A stretch of 64,000 bases of DNA from Prorocentrum cordatum (taxonomy: Eukaryota; Sar; Dinophyceae; Prorocentrales; Prorocentraceae), in the NCBI GenBank assembly GCA_963575745.1, contig CAUYUJ010014204.1, forward strand, positions 219,959 through 283,958. Reading direction: 5' to 3'. The notes below the pieces were generated by a model that had not been told where the DNA came from, did no database searches, and worked only from the letters and a program-made list of their open reading frames with translations. Numbering within the stretch: position 1 is the stretch's first letter; each line of letters opens with the position of its first letter. The position numbers were made by a program, and so were the translations under genes. This document shows, one piece after another, positions 51,721-62,520 of the stretch.

Positions 51721-54700
51721 CCTAGCGCTGGGCATCAGCACAATAACAACTCCTGTGAACAGCGCGCGGAACATATTCATGGCCACGCGCCTGCTTCATA
51801 GCGCAGAAGATCGGGCCAGCAACCTTGAGCGCGCACTGCGTCGCGCACGCCGCCTCGAGGAGGCGGTTCCTCTGAGCGCTGATGACGCCCCGCATCAGCG
51901 CAAGGTCAGATTTCTTCTCGGTCGTGGTGTTCTTGAAAGGCAAACTCTTGCGGGCCTGGATGCCTGGGTCGCTGCCGCCCGCCGAACCGCCCGCTGGCTC
52001 CTCACCAATTTTGCCGAACACGCAAACAAAAAAAAAGCTGAGCCATCTGGAGCGCGCGCGCGAAAGTCCAGTGCGGCGATTGGACAATAACCGCAGTAGC
52101 AGGGAGACAGGTCAACTACAAAAACACTGAGCCTCAGAATAGCGACTGCAAGAAACTGGGCGCCCAAGGAAGGCAGCGCGAGCCCTGGGGCCTGAAAGAC
52201 GAAAAACAACACACACTGAACGCCACCAATTCCCTTGCCCCCCCTCGGGGCCCCAAGCCCGGCGGGCACGCAGTGGACCGCCCGCGGGAGGAGGCGAGGA
52301 GGGGCGCGCGGGGGCCCCGCGAGGAAGGCGCAAAGATTGCACGATCACGGGGGCGACCCCGATCCTGCCCAGGGGCGCGTGGCCACAAAGGACAACGTAG
52401 TCTGACGGAACCACTCCGATCGAGACGGAACGCCGGAGATAGCATGAGCAAACGCACCGGGGTTCCGCCCGAGTTCGCAGCGTGGCAAGCATTGCATGAG
52501 GGTTTGCCTACAACGGGGTTAGAGCTCAAGCATTTGGCCATCCAGAGATGCCACTGGGCCTCAGCATAGCTGTCAAACGAGACCTCGCAGAGCCCGCAAC
52601 CACAGGGAATGGGGTGCGCACGCTTGAAGACCACGGCCGGGCCACGGAACCTGGGGGGGGGGGCGATTCACGAGGTCCTTGATCAAGCGCCCGATAGCAG
52701 TGCGTTTGGTAGAGCTCACGCTGCCGCGCAACACGCACGAGAAAGGTGCACAAAAACGCTCCGACAAACGCGCGACATCCGTGAACCGGGAGCTTGTTGC
52801 TAGACTGACGACTGAGGAGTTGGCGCCTGGTGGGGGGCGCGGCAGGACAGACCCCGCCCCCGCCCAGGCGAATGCCGCGCCCGAACCAGAGGAGGAGGAG
52901 GTGGAGGTGAGGGTTGCAGACCGAAAGAGACAGATCGGGGAATCTGTTGACTAGGATTCGCTTGCCAGAGCGCGGAGATCCACGGACAGAGAAACGCGCC
53001 GAACATCTCCCTCGCGCAGCATCGGCACAGGGAGCTCTTCATGCCCACCCACGCAAAAACAAATCGGCAACGTCGTCTAGAACTTGCAGCCGCCATTCGA
53101 GCGCAAGTTCCACCCACGACCCTCTCCATCAACGCACCCGAGCTCCATCTCCCCTCTCGTGCTCACACCAGACCGCGCGCCCAAAAGCTAAGCGTTGCGC
53201 AGCGGTCGTCTCGCCAAGTCTTGCTTCCGCTTGAGTCTCTGCATCCGCGGAGCCATTGACGCGGGCACCATCTGCGGAATGCGCGAGACTTCCGAACTAG
53301 ACATCGCATGATAAGTCGCGTCGCACTCCCCGCTGCCCCCCCATCGCACTAGCGGCGACTCGAAGAAGACAGCGATCCATGCTCGCCCGCGCGCGGTCGA
53401 GACTGCGCGCGCTGTCGCTGGGCGGGGCCAGGGCCGCAAACCCTGATGAGGGAGCCCCTTCTCGAACGGATCCGAAGGCGATCCCTTTCCAAAACCCGTT
53501 GGTGCCACGTTGCCAGATTCCCTGAGAATGATGATAACTCCGCCGGGCTATCAGAAACGCCCGTGGAACGTCTCTCAACAGGCTGCCGTCGGCTTGGAGA
53601 AACAAATTAGATGCCTGTGGTAGCGTGAGGCGTGGCCCGGCACGTCCTGTCCACTTCCCAACCCCCCCCCCTTCTCCGCGCGCGTCCCGCCGAGCGGCCC
53701 CCTCGTAGCTGCGTTGGGGCGGTGGCCGCGCAAGTGCGCCAGGCTGCGCCGCTTGCTCGGATTCGCCTGGAAGCTGCGATACTCAGCCTGTCTTGCAGCA
53801 AGGGGGTGTTTTGTTTGTTAGAACAGATCAGTCCTGCAAGCGCACGCGCGATCTGCGTTCTCGCCAGATCACCCGCGAACCTCGCAAGCGAAATATCGAT
53901 CGGTCTATCCGACCAACAACAACGCAGCAGTCCGTCGTGCACGCCGTCGGCCTGGCAGCGTTGCAGCCGGGTGGCCGCGACGCTAAGCCCAGGGCGATCT
54001 GTGAGAACGACCCCGTCGACTGACCGATGTCACGGGCCCAGGAACCATCGGAGGTGCGATTGCACCCCCGGGACGCGCGCCCGAACCGACGCCCATGTCC
54101 AGGATCCCGTCAACGCACCCTAGACTGACATGTCCGCGCACCAATTCGCTCAGGAGAAAGCTGAGCAGGGACCGAGTCATCAGCGCTATGGAACGCATTG
54201 CTGGCATCGTGGAAGTTGATGTTGAAGCTAAGCCCCGAAGATTCAATGCGCCCCTGACATGGGCCCTGCACGCAGATCGCACCTTCACGGCGCCGGTTCT
54301 GAAGATAGCCTTAGACGTGAGGACGCGTAGCTTCGTGGGACAGAGAGGGTTTGGCTTGTCCGTGGCGTAGTATACCTTCCAGGACGGATCTAGACTATGG
54401 ACCTGTGGACTCCCTGCACAGTCTAGCCTGCAATTACGATCATTCCAAGTGAACGCGCGACTACTGTGCCGCATCAACGGGGGCCCCGACCTGGAAGCGC
54501 ATCGCCAGTATAATCATGCACAGGCAGTGGCTGATAGATCCAAAGTCCCAGCTCTCATTCGTCTCATCTACGGGGGTTGAAAACACTGGGCAAGAACATC
54601 ATCCGCCAGACACCAGGGGGGAAGGCCCACGACGGAAGTGCACGGCGAAGTTTTACCTTCCTTACCAGCCCACACACTTTGCCCAATGGCATCTTACTCG

Positions 54701-56260
54701 TCTTCCTCATTCGGGTCGCGGGACAGACGTCGCTACATCGCGCTCGGGGGCACAAGCGGGAAACCCCTCTCGACGCCCAGGCGGGCTCAACAAGTCAAAC
54801 CACGTTTCGCAATCCAGGCGCGCCCTGGGCGACGGGAAAAAAAAGGCGAAGCCTGGGGCCCAGAGCCTTGCCGCTCAGCTAGCGAGTAACGCCCGAGAAT
54901 CATGCGAGTTCCGCTTGCGCCAGGAATCTCCCAGCTCAGACACCCGCAGCCAGATGGCGCGGTTTCTGTCGCGGCGCGTCAGCCCCCTGACATCCCCATA
55001 CGCACGTCTGCCCCGCTGGACATCCTTACCCTCGCCCTCGCGGTGCTTGCCAGCCCGCCCGGGCCCCCAAAAAAACAACAAAAACGACGTTGATGCTAAA
55101 CGGCCACGATCGACATGTGGGAGCAGGGGCAACAACGAGAGGGAAGGGCCAAGAGGAAGAGGGAGGGGGAAGGCATAGGGACAGGTGGAACCGCGAAGCC
55201 CCCTCAGCTGAGAGCGCAAAGCGATGCGCTTTGCTAGGGCCTCGGAAGCGTCACCAGGACGCGACATTATACGAGGGTGGGCATGACCAAAACTCGAGCG
55301 ACACTGGCCTCGCAGCGTTGTGCACATGCAGATGCAGGGCGCCAGCTCACTGTCGGACATGTCGTTCCGCATCGACTGCCACTTGTCCAGGTTCTCAATT
55401 CGCAGATTGTAGAATTCCAATCGTTGTTCACCGAAGAACACCGAGCACTTTAACTTGCCGTGTTCCCACTTCGCCGTGCTCTCAGACGCGGGAAGAAAAG
55501 TCGATGTCCAGTGCTGTGACAACGGGAAACTGACCAAGTCTCGTACGAGTATTGACCAAAGCACCGCTTCACCTATCTTCTCCAAGGCCCTGCACTGAGT
55601 AGCGCTCCCTCGGACGTCACCTGTCGAACAAATGTAGTCGACGCGAACCGTTGACACTCCATCGCCACGATCGCACGTCGGAGAACATATGAAGAAAGTG
55701 TTGGTCGCGTCGAGGCGGTGTTCCTCCAGCACTTCTCGAGACGAGCTACCATTCGTATTCTCGACGTCCGCGGTGTCTGGGGGCCAATTGAGCTGCTGCT
55801 GGCCGACCCGGCACGCGCACTCGCGCCCAGCACAAGGATGGGCACGGAGCGGGCAAGCGACTCGCTCAGCAACTCGCTCGTCTGTTGCCACAGCCAGTCA
55901 CGGCCGTTGCACGCGGCAGCCCGACCTCATTTTTTGTTTCAGGTGGCTCCACGGGAGCGAGCCCGACGATCACGGTGACATCGGACTGCTCAAGTCTTGA
56001 AACGCACGGTTCCCAAACGGCCCGCCATTTCCCCAGGAAAGATCCATAGTCGGCGCAAGTGCTTGGCATAGAACAAACTTTTCCGAGACCAGCAGCGCGC
56101 ATCCTGTCGGACGTCCAGCGCTGCACTACGACCCCAGTGGACACGAAGAACGCGTCCGAGGCAATCCTGTACACCAGGAGCGTCTCTTGCAACTTCTGCG
56201 GCTTCGCCAAGCCTGCTTCAATGAGAGAGGTTCCGAGGAACATGAAAAGGCCGTGAGGAG
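51720..56260 (-). pseudogene. Decayed full-length-like LINE: APE endonuclease, reverse transcriptase, zinc finger
   Basis: On the minus strand the expected LINE order is seen in pieces. Endonuclease: VTVIVGLAPVEPPETKNE (about 55960), PILVLGASARAGSAS (about 55830, where a GDxNAxxG motif is expected), VENTNGSSSREVLEEHRLDA (about 55750) and STVRVDYICSTGD (about 55640). Reverse transcriptase: MRSIALMTRSLLSFLLSEL (about 54180), GSGARPGGAIAPPM (about 54070, motif B), SLARFAGDLARTQ (about 53880, where YADD is expected). Thumb: LQADGSLLRDVPRAFLIARR (about 53580) and SGFAALAPPSDSARSLDRAR (about 53430). A CxxC-x12-H zinc-finger-like block (about 52560-52610) and a conserved-looking tail, LALMRGVISAQRNRLLEAAC (about 51860-51910), follow. 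Segments lie in different frames with many stops, and motif A/C residues are degraded, so it is inactive. No target-site duplication was found. Confidence 0.68.
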
Positions 56261-56498
56261 ACGGTCGAGAAGAAGCGGCTGAGGAAACGGCGCTGGAGGA
56301 CGATGCTCATGCCCACGTGGGACATACATTGAAAACTATATGCCTCCATGTGGTCACCTATGAATCACATCTACATCGCAAAACGGGTGTGTGTGTTGTG
56401 GGAAGGGCACGCCCTTGTCAAAAACCTTCACCGATTTGTGGCCGTCGCGAACGCCGCGGCGACCTCCCAAACCGACCAAAAGGACACCCCTTGCTTGG

Positions 56499-56722
56499 GC
56501 GTCCGAGTTATCCGGGGTAACTCGGGTCCGGGGTAACTCGGGTTTGGATTCCCGAAAAGGAACCCGAGTTAGCCCTGACCCGAATTACCCCTGATGATGT
56601 GGGGCTCTGGACGCCCGAGTTATCCGGGGTAACTCGAACCCGGGGCAACTCGGGTTCGGAATCCCGAAACACGAACCCGAGTTAACCCTGACCCGAGTTA
56701 CCCCTGATGATTCGGGGCTCTG
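56499..56722. repeat. 113-bp palindromic repeat, two copies
   Basis: GATGATGTGGGGCTCTGG and GATGATTCGGGGCTCTG mark unit ends near 56594 and 56706. Each unit holds inverted GGGGTAACTCGGG and CCCGAGTTACCCC-type arms. Confidence 0.85.
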
Positions 56723-56925
56723 ACTTGCATCCCGCTGGAATCTCCGTCAACTCCTCTTCCTCCTCATCGTCCCCATCGGCATTCAGCAGCCACGGACTCG
56801 CCACAGGCCCACGATGGCGACAGCAGCTGCGCAGCTGGCAACCAGACCGGGAAGCGAAGTCTCCCTTTGGGTCCGTATCGGACCGCGTTCCGCTGGAACC
56901 CCCCAAGAGCTCTCGACCGCGATGA

Positions 56926-57134
56926 CGGCTACACTAGGGGAACAAACAGGGCGTAAACATCAAACAAATCGGAGGTCCGCGCGGATTTCTCGGATCGGCG
57001 CTGGACCCCCTTCCCTGGCGCGCGGAGCGCCCCAGGGGCGGCGCCGCCGGGGGGCCCCAGCGCCGATCCGAGAAATCCGCGCGGACCTCCGAGTTTCTAT
57101 GTTTATGTCACTTTCTGTTCCCCTAGCGTAGCCG
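56926..57134. mobile_element. CTAGGGG foldback element, copy 2 (nearly perfect)
   Basis: CGGCTACACTAGGGGAACA at the left end pairs with TGTTCCCCTAGCGTAGCCG at the right. The arms continue through AAACAT, GGAGGTCCGCGCGGATTTCT and CGGATCGGCGCTGG, leaving a loop of about 50 GC-rich bases. No protein is encoded. Confidence 0.85.
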
Positions 57135-57223
57135 ATTGCATTGACCCCAGTTTGCACTGACCCCCGCTGACCCCTGTTTGCATTGACCCCCGTCCCTTGA
57201 GCCCCGATACACCTCCCATGTGT

Positions 57224-57403
57224 CATTACCGTTAAGTCGGGCCTGTCCCTCTACAGGAGGAACATTCAAAAATAGTCAGAACATAGTCGGGGGACGATGT
57301 TTTCAACATTTCTTGAATATTTTTGAGTATTTGTTGACTATGTATCATTTTTCATCGAAAATCTCCCTGTAGAAGGGGACAGGCCCGACTTAAACATTAC
57401 CGT
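57224..57403. mobile_element. GTCGGGC TIR element with 9-bp target duplication
   Basis: CATTACCGT lies immediately outside both ends (57224-57232 and 57395-57403). The element (57233-57394) starts TAAGTCGGGCCTGTCCCTCT and ends with the inverted GGGGACAGGCCCGACTTA followed by AA. The interior is AT-rich and non-coding. A 9-bp duplication is typical of Mutator-like transposition, so this may be a non-autonomous member. Confidence 0.85.
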
Positions 57404-57539
57404 GCCATTGGGGGACACCTCGTCTCACCCGGCCTGCACCCCGTGTAGGTTTTTGCGCTCCAAGTGTTCAGGTGCACTCCGAGGGCGACCGTGGCGTCCG
57501 CCCGGAGCAGCTCACCGTTTCCCCAAAGAGGATTCGAGG

Positions 57540-57660
57540 CGTCTCCTCCTCCTCCCCCTCCTCCTCCTCCGCCTCCTCCTCCTCCTCCTCCTCCTCCTCC
57601 TCCTCCTCCTCCTCCTCCTCCCTCCCCCTCCTCCTTCTCCTCCTCCTCCTCCTCCTCCAA
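57540..57660 (+). repeat. TCC tract
   Basis: (TCC)n of about 120 bp with few interruptions. The following 57660-57950 has no supported gene. Confidence 0.9.
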
Positions 57661-57956
57661 AGTTACTCAATATGAATACTACTCTCCCTCTTTCCCTGAT
57701 GGCGTGCTGGGAGTGGCCGACCCCCCCCCCCACGCGTACTGTTTGTTTACACACAGGATTCCCGGGAGTTGGGTTTTCGCCTGCGTTCTTTCCCCCAAAA
57801 TGCTGCTCTCGCTGAGGCGCCGGCCTCATTCCTGCTCCCGAATCGTTCCGAATCGTGCTCCCGCTGCAGCGTGGGCCTCATTTTCGGATCGGTGTTTGGC
57901 CTCCGTCGTTCAGGATGGCGTTCTGGCCCCAGCGCGGGCCTCCGCCCATCCGCCCG

Positions 57957-58140
57957 CCACCACCGCACCACCACCACCACCACCACCACCACCACCACAG
58001 CACCCACCAGCACCCACCAGCACAGCACCAGCACCAGCACCAGCACCAGCACCAGCACCAGCACCAGCACCAGCACCAGCACCAGCACCAGCACCAGCAC
58101 CAGCACCACCACGCACACACGCACGCACGCACGCACGCGC
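57957..58140 (+). repeat. ACC and CAGCAC tracts
   Basis: (CCA)n at 57957-57998 leads into about 14 units of CAGCAC (58015-58110), then CACGCACG repeats. Confidence 0.9.
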
Positions 58141-58279
58141 ACCACCACCCACTACGCACGCGCGCGCGGAGCCACAGGTCCGCTACGACACGCGTCCGCG
58201 GATAGAGAAAATCAGCGCCATGGTAAGGGATGGGAGGGAGGGGTAGGACGTCAGATATGACGCGAGCGCACCTAGCTTG

Positions 58280-58293
58280 TCCCCCTCCCCCTC

Positions 58294-58325
<32 letters not shown>

Positions 58326-58515
58326 TCCTCCTCCTCTCCCTCCTCCTCCATCTCTCCTCCTCCTCTCCTTCTCCTCCCCCCTCCCCCATCCTCCTCCTCC
58401 TCTCCTCATCCTCCTCCTCCTCCTGCCCCTCCTCCCTCTCTCTTCCTCCTCCTCCTCCTCCTCCTCCTCCTCCTCCTCCTCCTCCTCCTCCTCCTCCTCC
58501 TCCTCCTCCTCTCCT
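58280..58515 (+). repeat. TCC tract of about 235 bp
   Basis: Interrupted, then pure (TCC)n from about 58445. 58560-59170 beyond it shows no convincing gene: plus and minus frames there are short and unrecognised. Confidence 0.9.
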
Positions 58516-59334
58516 CTCGGCCTCTTCTTCGCTCCACGCCAGGCTTAGTCGTCCGACCAGATGGGCAAGCTGACTGGCGCGTGGCACGCTCGGGCGCACT
58601 CGCCCGCATGCCTTGCCCTGCTCTTACATGCCTGCTGCACGCACTGTTCAGTCCCTGTTCATTTTCATGTGACGCATTCGTCAACACCAAAGGGAAGCGA
58701 TGTTTCACTTGGACCCGCGTGTGGCCGCACTCCCCTGGCCCCCGTACGAGCTCACATATTCGGTGACAACTGCTGTTGGCAACATCCAGGGAGGCGAGGT
58801 GGTCCCGCGTGGATCTGGGTGACACCGCCCCCCCTAGTTGACACATGTGGCGACATGGGTGCAGTTGACAGCACGCAGAAGATGCAAGGTCCAGTTCGAA
58901 TAAAGATTGCCCCGCCGACCGCTGAACCCCCGAAGAGCTCACAAAATTGGTTGCCACAATTGTGAACCGCGAAGTTCACAAGCCATGTACCTGAGGAAAG
59001 TGGTGACACTTGCGCAGTTGGCAGTGATTTGTAGCACCCAGGGAGGCGCCACAGAAGACAAATGGGAGGCATGAGGCAAGAGAAGGCAGTGGAAGAGAGG
59101 ACGAGGAAGCGGGAGCGGACGGGAGAAGAGAGACTGCGCTATTTCGAATGAGCACCCGATACAGGCGGGTTGGGAACTGTCAAAGGCTCCAGCTCGGAAG
59201 CTGCAACAGGGGCGGATTATCGCGGGAATGACCTTCCTGCCGTTGGACGACGCCCAAAAACAACTTCGTGTAACGCCCCCCCTCCCTACAGATGAAAAAC
59301 AACATAATCATAACCTTTTTTACAAGTTCCGCCC

Positions 59335-59455
59335 GGATTTGATCTGAGCAAGCGACGCCTCTGGCGCCGCCAGAGGGTCCAGCGCAGATCCAAGAAATCC
59401 GCGCGAAGCTCGAACAGTTTCTGTTTATGCATGTTTGTTCCCCGATTTCCCCTCT
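59335..59455. repeat. CTAGGGG foldback element, decayed copy 3
   Basis: CGCCCGGATTTGATCTGAGC, CTCTGGCGCCGCCAGAG, GATCCAAGAAATCCGCGCG and TGTTTATGCATGTTTGTTCC follow the arm order of the other copies with losses on the left. Confidence 0.6.
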
Positions 59456-59629
59456 CCCCCATGTCGCCCGCCGCACCCGACGAGCAACGTGCATTCCAAT
59501 CGGAATCAAGATCGAAATCCGAAATATGATCTAATCGGAATCGGAAACCATCGACATCCAATCGAATCGAAGCGGAGGAGTCGAAATGAACCCTGCTCTC
59601 CAATGTCGAGTCCTGTCGGCCTCGCCAAA

Positions 59630-59745
59630 TCCGCGTCGAATGAGCGTCGAATCCGCGCCGAATCCACGTCGAGTCCGCGTCGAGTCCACGCCAAACCCGC
59701 GTCGAGTCCGCATCGAGCCCGCGTCGGGCACAACAAAAAACACAA
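59630..59745 (+). repeat. CGTCGAGTCCG minisatellite
   Basis: About ten units of 11-12 bp (CGCGTCGAGTCC/CGCGCCGAATCC). 59750-60050 has no gene. Confidence 0.75.
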
Positions 59746-60054
59746 CTCTGGGGACGCACGAGGCCCGCCCTAAGGTGCACCGTAAAATCGACTACACGCA
59801 ATAGTGACCGTTGGTAAGAGTGACCTTTGGGGCGACCAAACACAAGCGCGCCAGACGCCACTAGCCAAAACTTGAAGCCTGTTGGACGTGTCCCACTCAC
59901 CCATGACCAAAGCCATATTGATCTCAAAACGACGACGGCGATGCCGATGACGAAGACGACGACATTCATCTCAAAACGACGACGACGACGATCGGGGGAC
60001 CCCGTTGGGCCCGCACCAAAGGTCACTCCGGCCAATGGTCACTATTATTGGGCG

Positions 60055-60720
60055 CCCGGGTTATCCGGGGTAACTCGGGCCCGGGGTAACGCGGGTTTGG
60101 ATTCCCAAAAAATGAACCCGAGTTAGCCCTGACCCGAGTTACCCCTGATGATTCGGGGCTCTGGACGCCCGAATTATCAGGGGTAAGTCGGGTCCGAGGT
60201 AACTCGGGATCGGGCTCCCAAAAAACGAACCCGAGTTAGCCCTGACCCGACTTACCCTTGATGATTCGGGGATCTGGACGCCCGAATTATCCGGGGTAAC
60301 TCGGGCCCGGGGTAACCCGGGTTCGGAATCCCGAAAAACGAACCCGAGTTAGCCCTGACCCGAGTTACCCCTGATGATTCGGGCTCTGGACGCCCGAATT
60401 CTCCGGGGTAAGTCGGGTCCGGGGCAACTCGGGTTCGGGCTCCCGAAAAACGAACCCGAGTTAGCCCTGGCCCGAGTTACCCCTGATGATTCGGGGCTCT
60501 GGACGCCCGAAATATCCGGGGTACAGTCGGGTCCGGGGTAACCCGGGTTCGGAATCCCGAAAAACGAACCCGAGTTAGCCCTGGCCCGAGTTACCCCTGA
60601 TGATTCGGGGCTCTGGGCGCCCGAGTCATCCGGGGTAAGTCGGGCCCGGGGCAACTCGGGTTCGGGCTCCCGAAACACGAACCCGCCTGACCCGAGTTAC
60701 CCCTGATGATTCGGGGCTTT
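60055..60720. repeat. 113-bp palindromic repeat, six copies
   Basis: GATGATTCGGG marks unit ends at about 60147, 60260, 60373, 60485, 60599 and 60704, a period of 112-114 bp with the last shortened. Each unit has TTATCCGGGGTAACTCGGG, a GAACCCGAGTTAGCCC block and the inverted CCCGAGTTACCCCTGA. Confidence 0.92.
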
Positions 60721-60724
60721 GATA

Positions 60725-61272
60725 TTGCGTTGGAGGGGGAGGGGGAGGAGGGGGAGATGGGGGGGGGGGAGGGGGAGGGAAAGGGGAGGAGGAGGGGAGG
60801 GGGGAGGAGGAGGAGGGGAGCGGAGGAGGAGGAGGAGGGTGGAGGAGGAGGAGGAGGGGGAGGGAGGAGGGGAGGAGGGGAGGAGGAGGGGAGGAGGAGG
60901 GAGGAGGAGGAGGAGGAGGGGAGGAGGAGGAGGGGAGGAGGAGGAGGAGGAGGAGGAGAGGAGGAGGAGGAGGAGGAGAGGAGGGGGAGGGAGGGAGGAG
61001 GAGGTAGGAGGAGGAGGATGAGGAGGAGGGGAGGAGGGGAGGAGGAGGAGGAGGAGGGGGGGAGGCGGAGGAGGAGGAGGAGGAGGAGGAGGAGGAGGAG
61101 GAGGAGGAGGGGAGGAGGAGGAGCAGGAGGAGAGGAAGGAGGAGGAGGAGGAGGAGGAGGAGGAGGAGGAGGAGGAGGTGGAGGGAGGAGGAGGGGGAGG
61201 AGGAGGAGGAGGGAGGAGGAGGAGGAGGGGAGGAGGAGGAGGAGGAGGAGGAGGAGGAGGAGGAGGAGGATC
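60725..61272 (+). repeat. GGA/GGGA tract of about 550 bp
   Basis: Purine-only (GGA)n and GGGGAGGGGGAGG mixtures, immediately after the 113-bp array. All frames are open by composition. Confidence 0.95.
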
Positions 61273-61477
61273 CCCGAGTCTCAGGAGAGCGCGTGTGCCC
61301 CGCCTCCCGCCGCGGGGGGCCCGGTCTCCACCTGAGGAGCCAGACCCCCCGACCGTGAACTGCATGCAGTCGACGGCTTTCCCCTGAACGGGGGCCCTGC
61401 GCCGTGCGGCTGCCTAGGGCCCCCGGCCGCGAGGCCGAGCGCGACGGGCTTACCGATGTCGACGCCCAGCTCGCTTG

Positions 61478-62155
61478 TCACGTGCCCGAGCCGCGACCTG
61501 CGCGGGGGCCGTCGTACGCGGTCAGCATCTCCTCGAAGTTGCTGGCCATTGCGATCAGCTCGTCGCGGTCGAACGGGATCTCGGGCACCTTGGGGAGCCT
61601 CGCGCGCGTCGCCAGGCGGCGGACGAGATTCCGAAGCTGCCAGATCTCCAATCCAGCGTGCCTGCTCTTGTCATTGTGCTCGCCGCCCTTGCCCGTGTTC
61701 TTGCCCTTGCCCTCGCGCGAGGCCGCGCTGGATGGCGGGCGGCTCCGCTGCACCAACGGCAGAGCATCAGCCCAGCTGTCGTCCTCCAGCATCGGCACGG
61801 GCGATGGATCGGGAGCCGCAGCGCCCCGCACGGCACCCTCCGCCGCCCCGCCCCCGTCGTCGACCACCTCCATGTCGAGCGGCGCCATGTCCGCGGCTGC
61901 TCCTCGGCCTCGTCCGCGCGGGCGGCGCCGCCGCCGCGGGGCGGCGGGTGGCGCGGCCGCCTCAGCAGGCGGGGCGGGAGCAGGCGGCGGCGCCGCCAGC
62001 ACGGCCACGGCCGTGCGGAGGAGGCCCTCAGCCGCGCGCAGCAGGCGCACCGCGTCGCGGCCGCCTGCGGGGGCGCGGGCCGCCAGCCCAGCGGCGGCGT
62101 GGACCGCGAGGAGCGCGCCGCGCGCGCCCTCGAGCGGTGCCGCGCGGGCAGCCAT
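61478..62155 (-). CDS. Unidentified open frame of 225 residues
   Basis: The minus-strand ATG at 62153-62155 gives MAARAAPLEGARGAL; TGA lies at 61478-61480. The first half is alanine-rich with an R/G block. The second half is less biased and looks coding: MLEDDSWADALPLV, then GLEIWQLRNLVRRLATRARL and PFDRDELIAMASNFEEMLTA. It lies just beyond the poly(A) and TCC tract that end the LINE on the same strand, so it may be the 5' part of another element or a host first exon. GACATCG|GTAAGC at about 61452 is a good donor but needs another frame. No domain is recognised. Confidence 0.4.
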   Translation of the reverse strand: MAARAAPLEGARGALLAVHAAAGLAARAPAGGRDAVRLLRAAEGLLRTAVAVLAAPPPAPAPPAEAAAPPAAPRRRRRPRGRGRGAAADMAPLDMEVVDDGGGAAEGAVRGAAAPDPSPVPMLEDDSWADALPLVQRSRPPSSAASREGKGKNTGKGGEHNDKSRHAGLEIWQLRNLVRRLATRARLPKVPEIPFDRDELIAMASNFEEMLTAYDGPRAGRGSGT

Positions 62156-62219
62156 CGCCGTACCAGGCGTCGGCGCGTCGGCGGCGGGGCCAGCAGCGAG
62201 CGCGCGTGAGCCAAAATGG

Positions 62220-62412
62220 TACTGGAGGAGGAGGAGGAGGAGGAGGAGGAGGAGGAGGAGGAGGAGGAGGAGGAGGAGGAGGAGGAGGAGGAGGAGGAGG
62301 AGGAGGTGGAGGAGGAGGAGGAGGAGGAGGAGGAGGAGGAGGAGGAGGAGGAGGAGGAGGAGGAGGAGGAGGAGGAGGAGGAGGAGGAGGAGGAGGAGGG
62401 GAGGAGGAGGAG
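62220..62412 (+). repeat. GGA tract abutting the LINE poly(A)
   Basis: About 190 bp of (GGA)n with a single GGT, directly following (on the minus strand, downstream of) the 27-base A run. Confidence 0.95.
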
Positions 62413-62439
62413 TTTTTTTTTTTTTTTTTTTTTTTTTTT
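62413..62439 (-). other. Poly(A) tail of the minus-strand LINE
   Basis: 27 uninterrupted T on the plus strand, that is 27 A at the 3' end of the minus-strand element. It sits 81 bases after the LINE stop codon, as expected for a retrotransposed mRNA end. Confidence 0.8.
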
Positions 62440-62520
62440 GCAATGCGCGGCAGCCAGGCGCACACCCTAATCGCGCGAGCAAAAAGGCCGGGCGACAGGC
62501 TGGCAGTCAAAACCTGCGGG

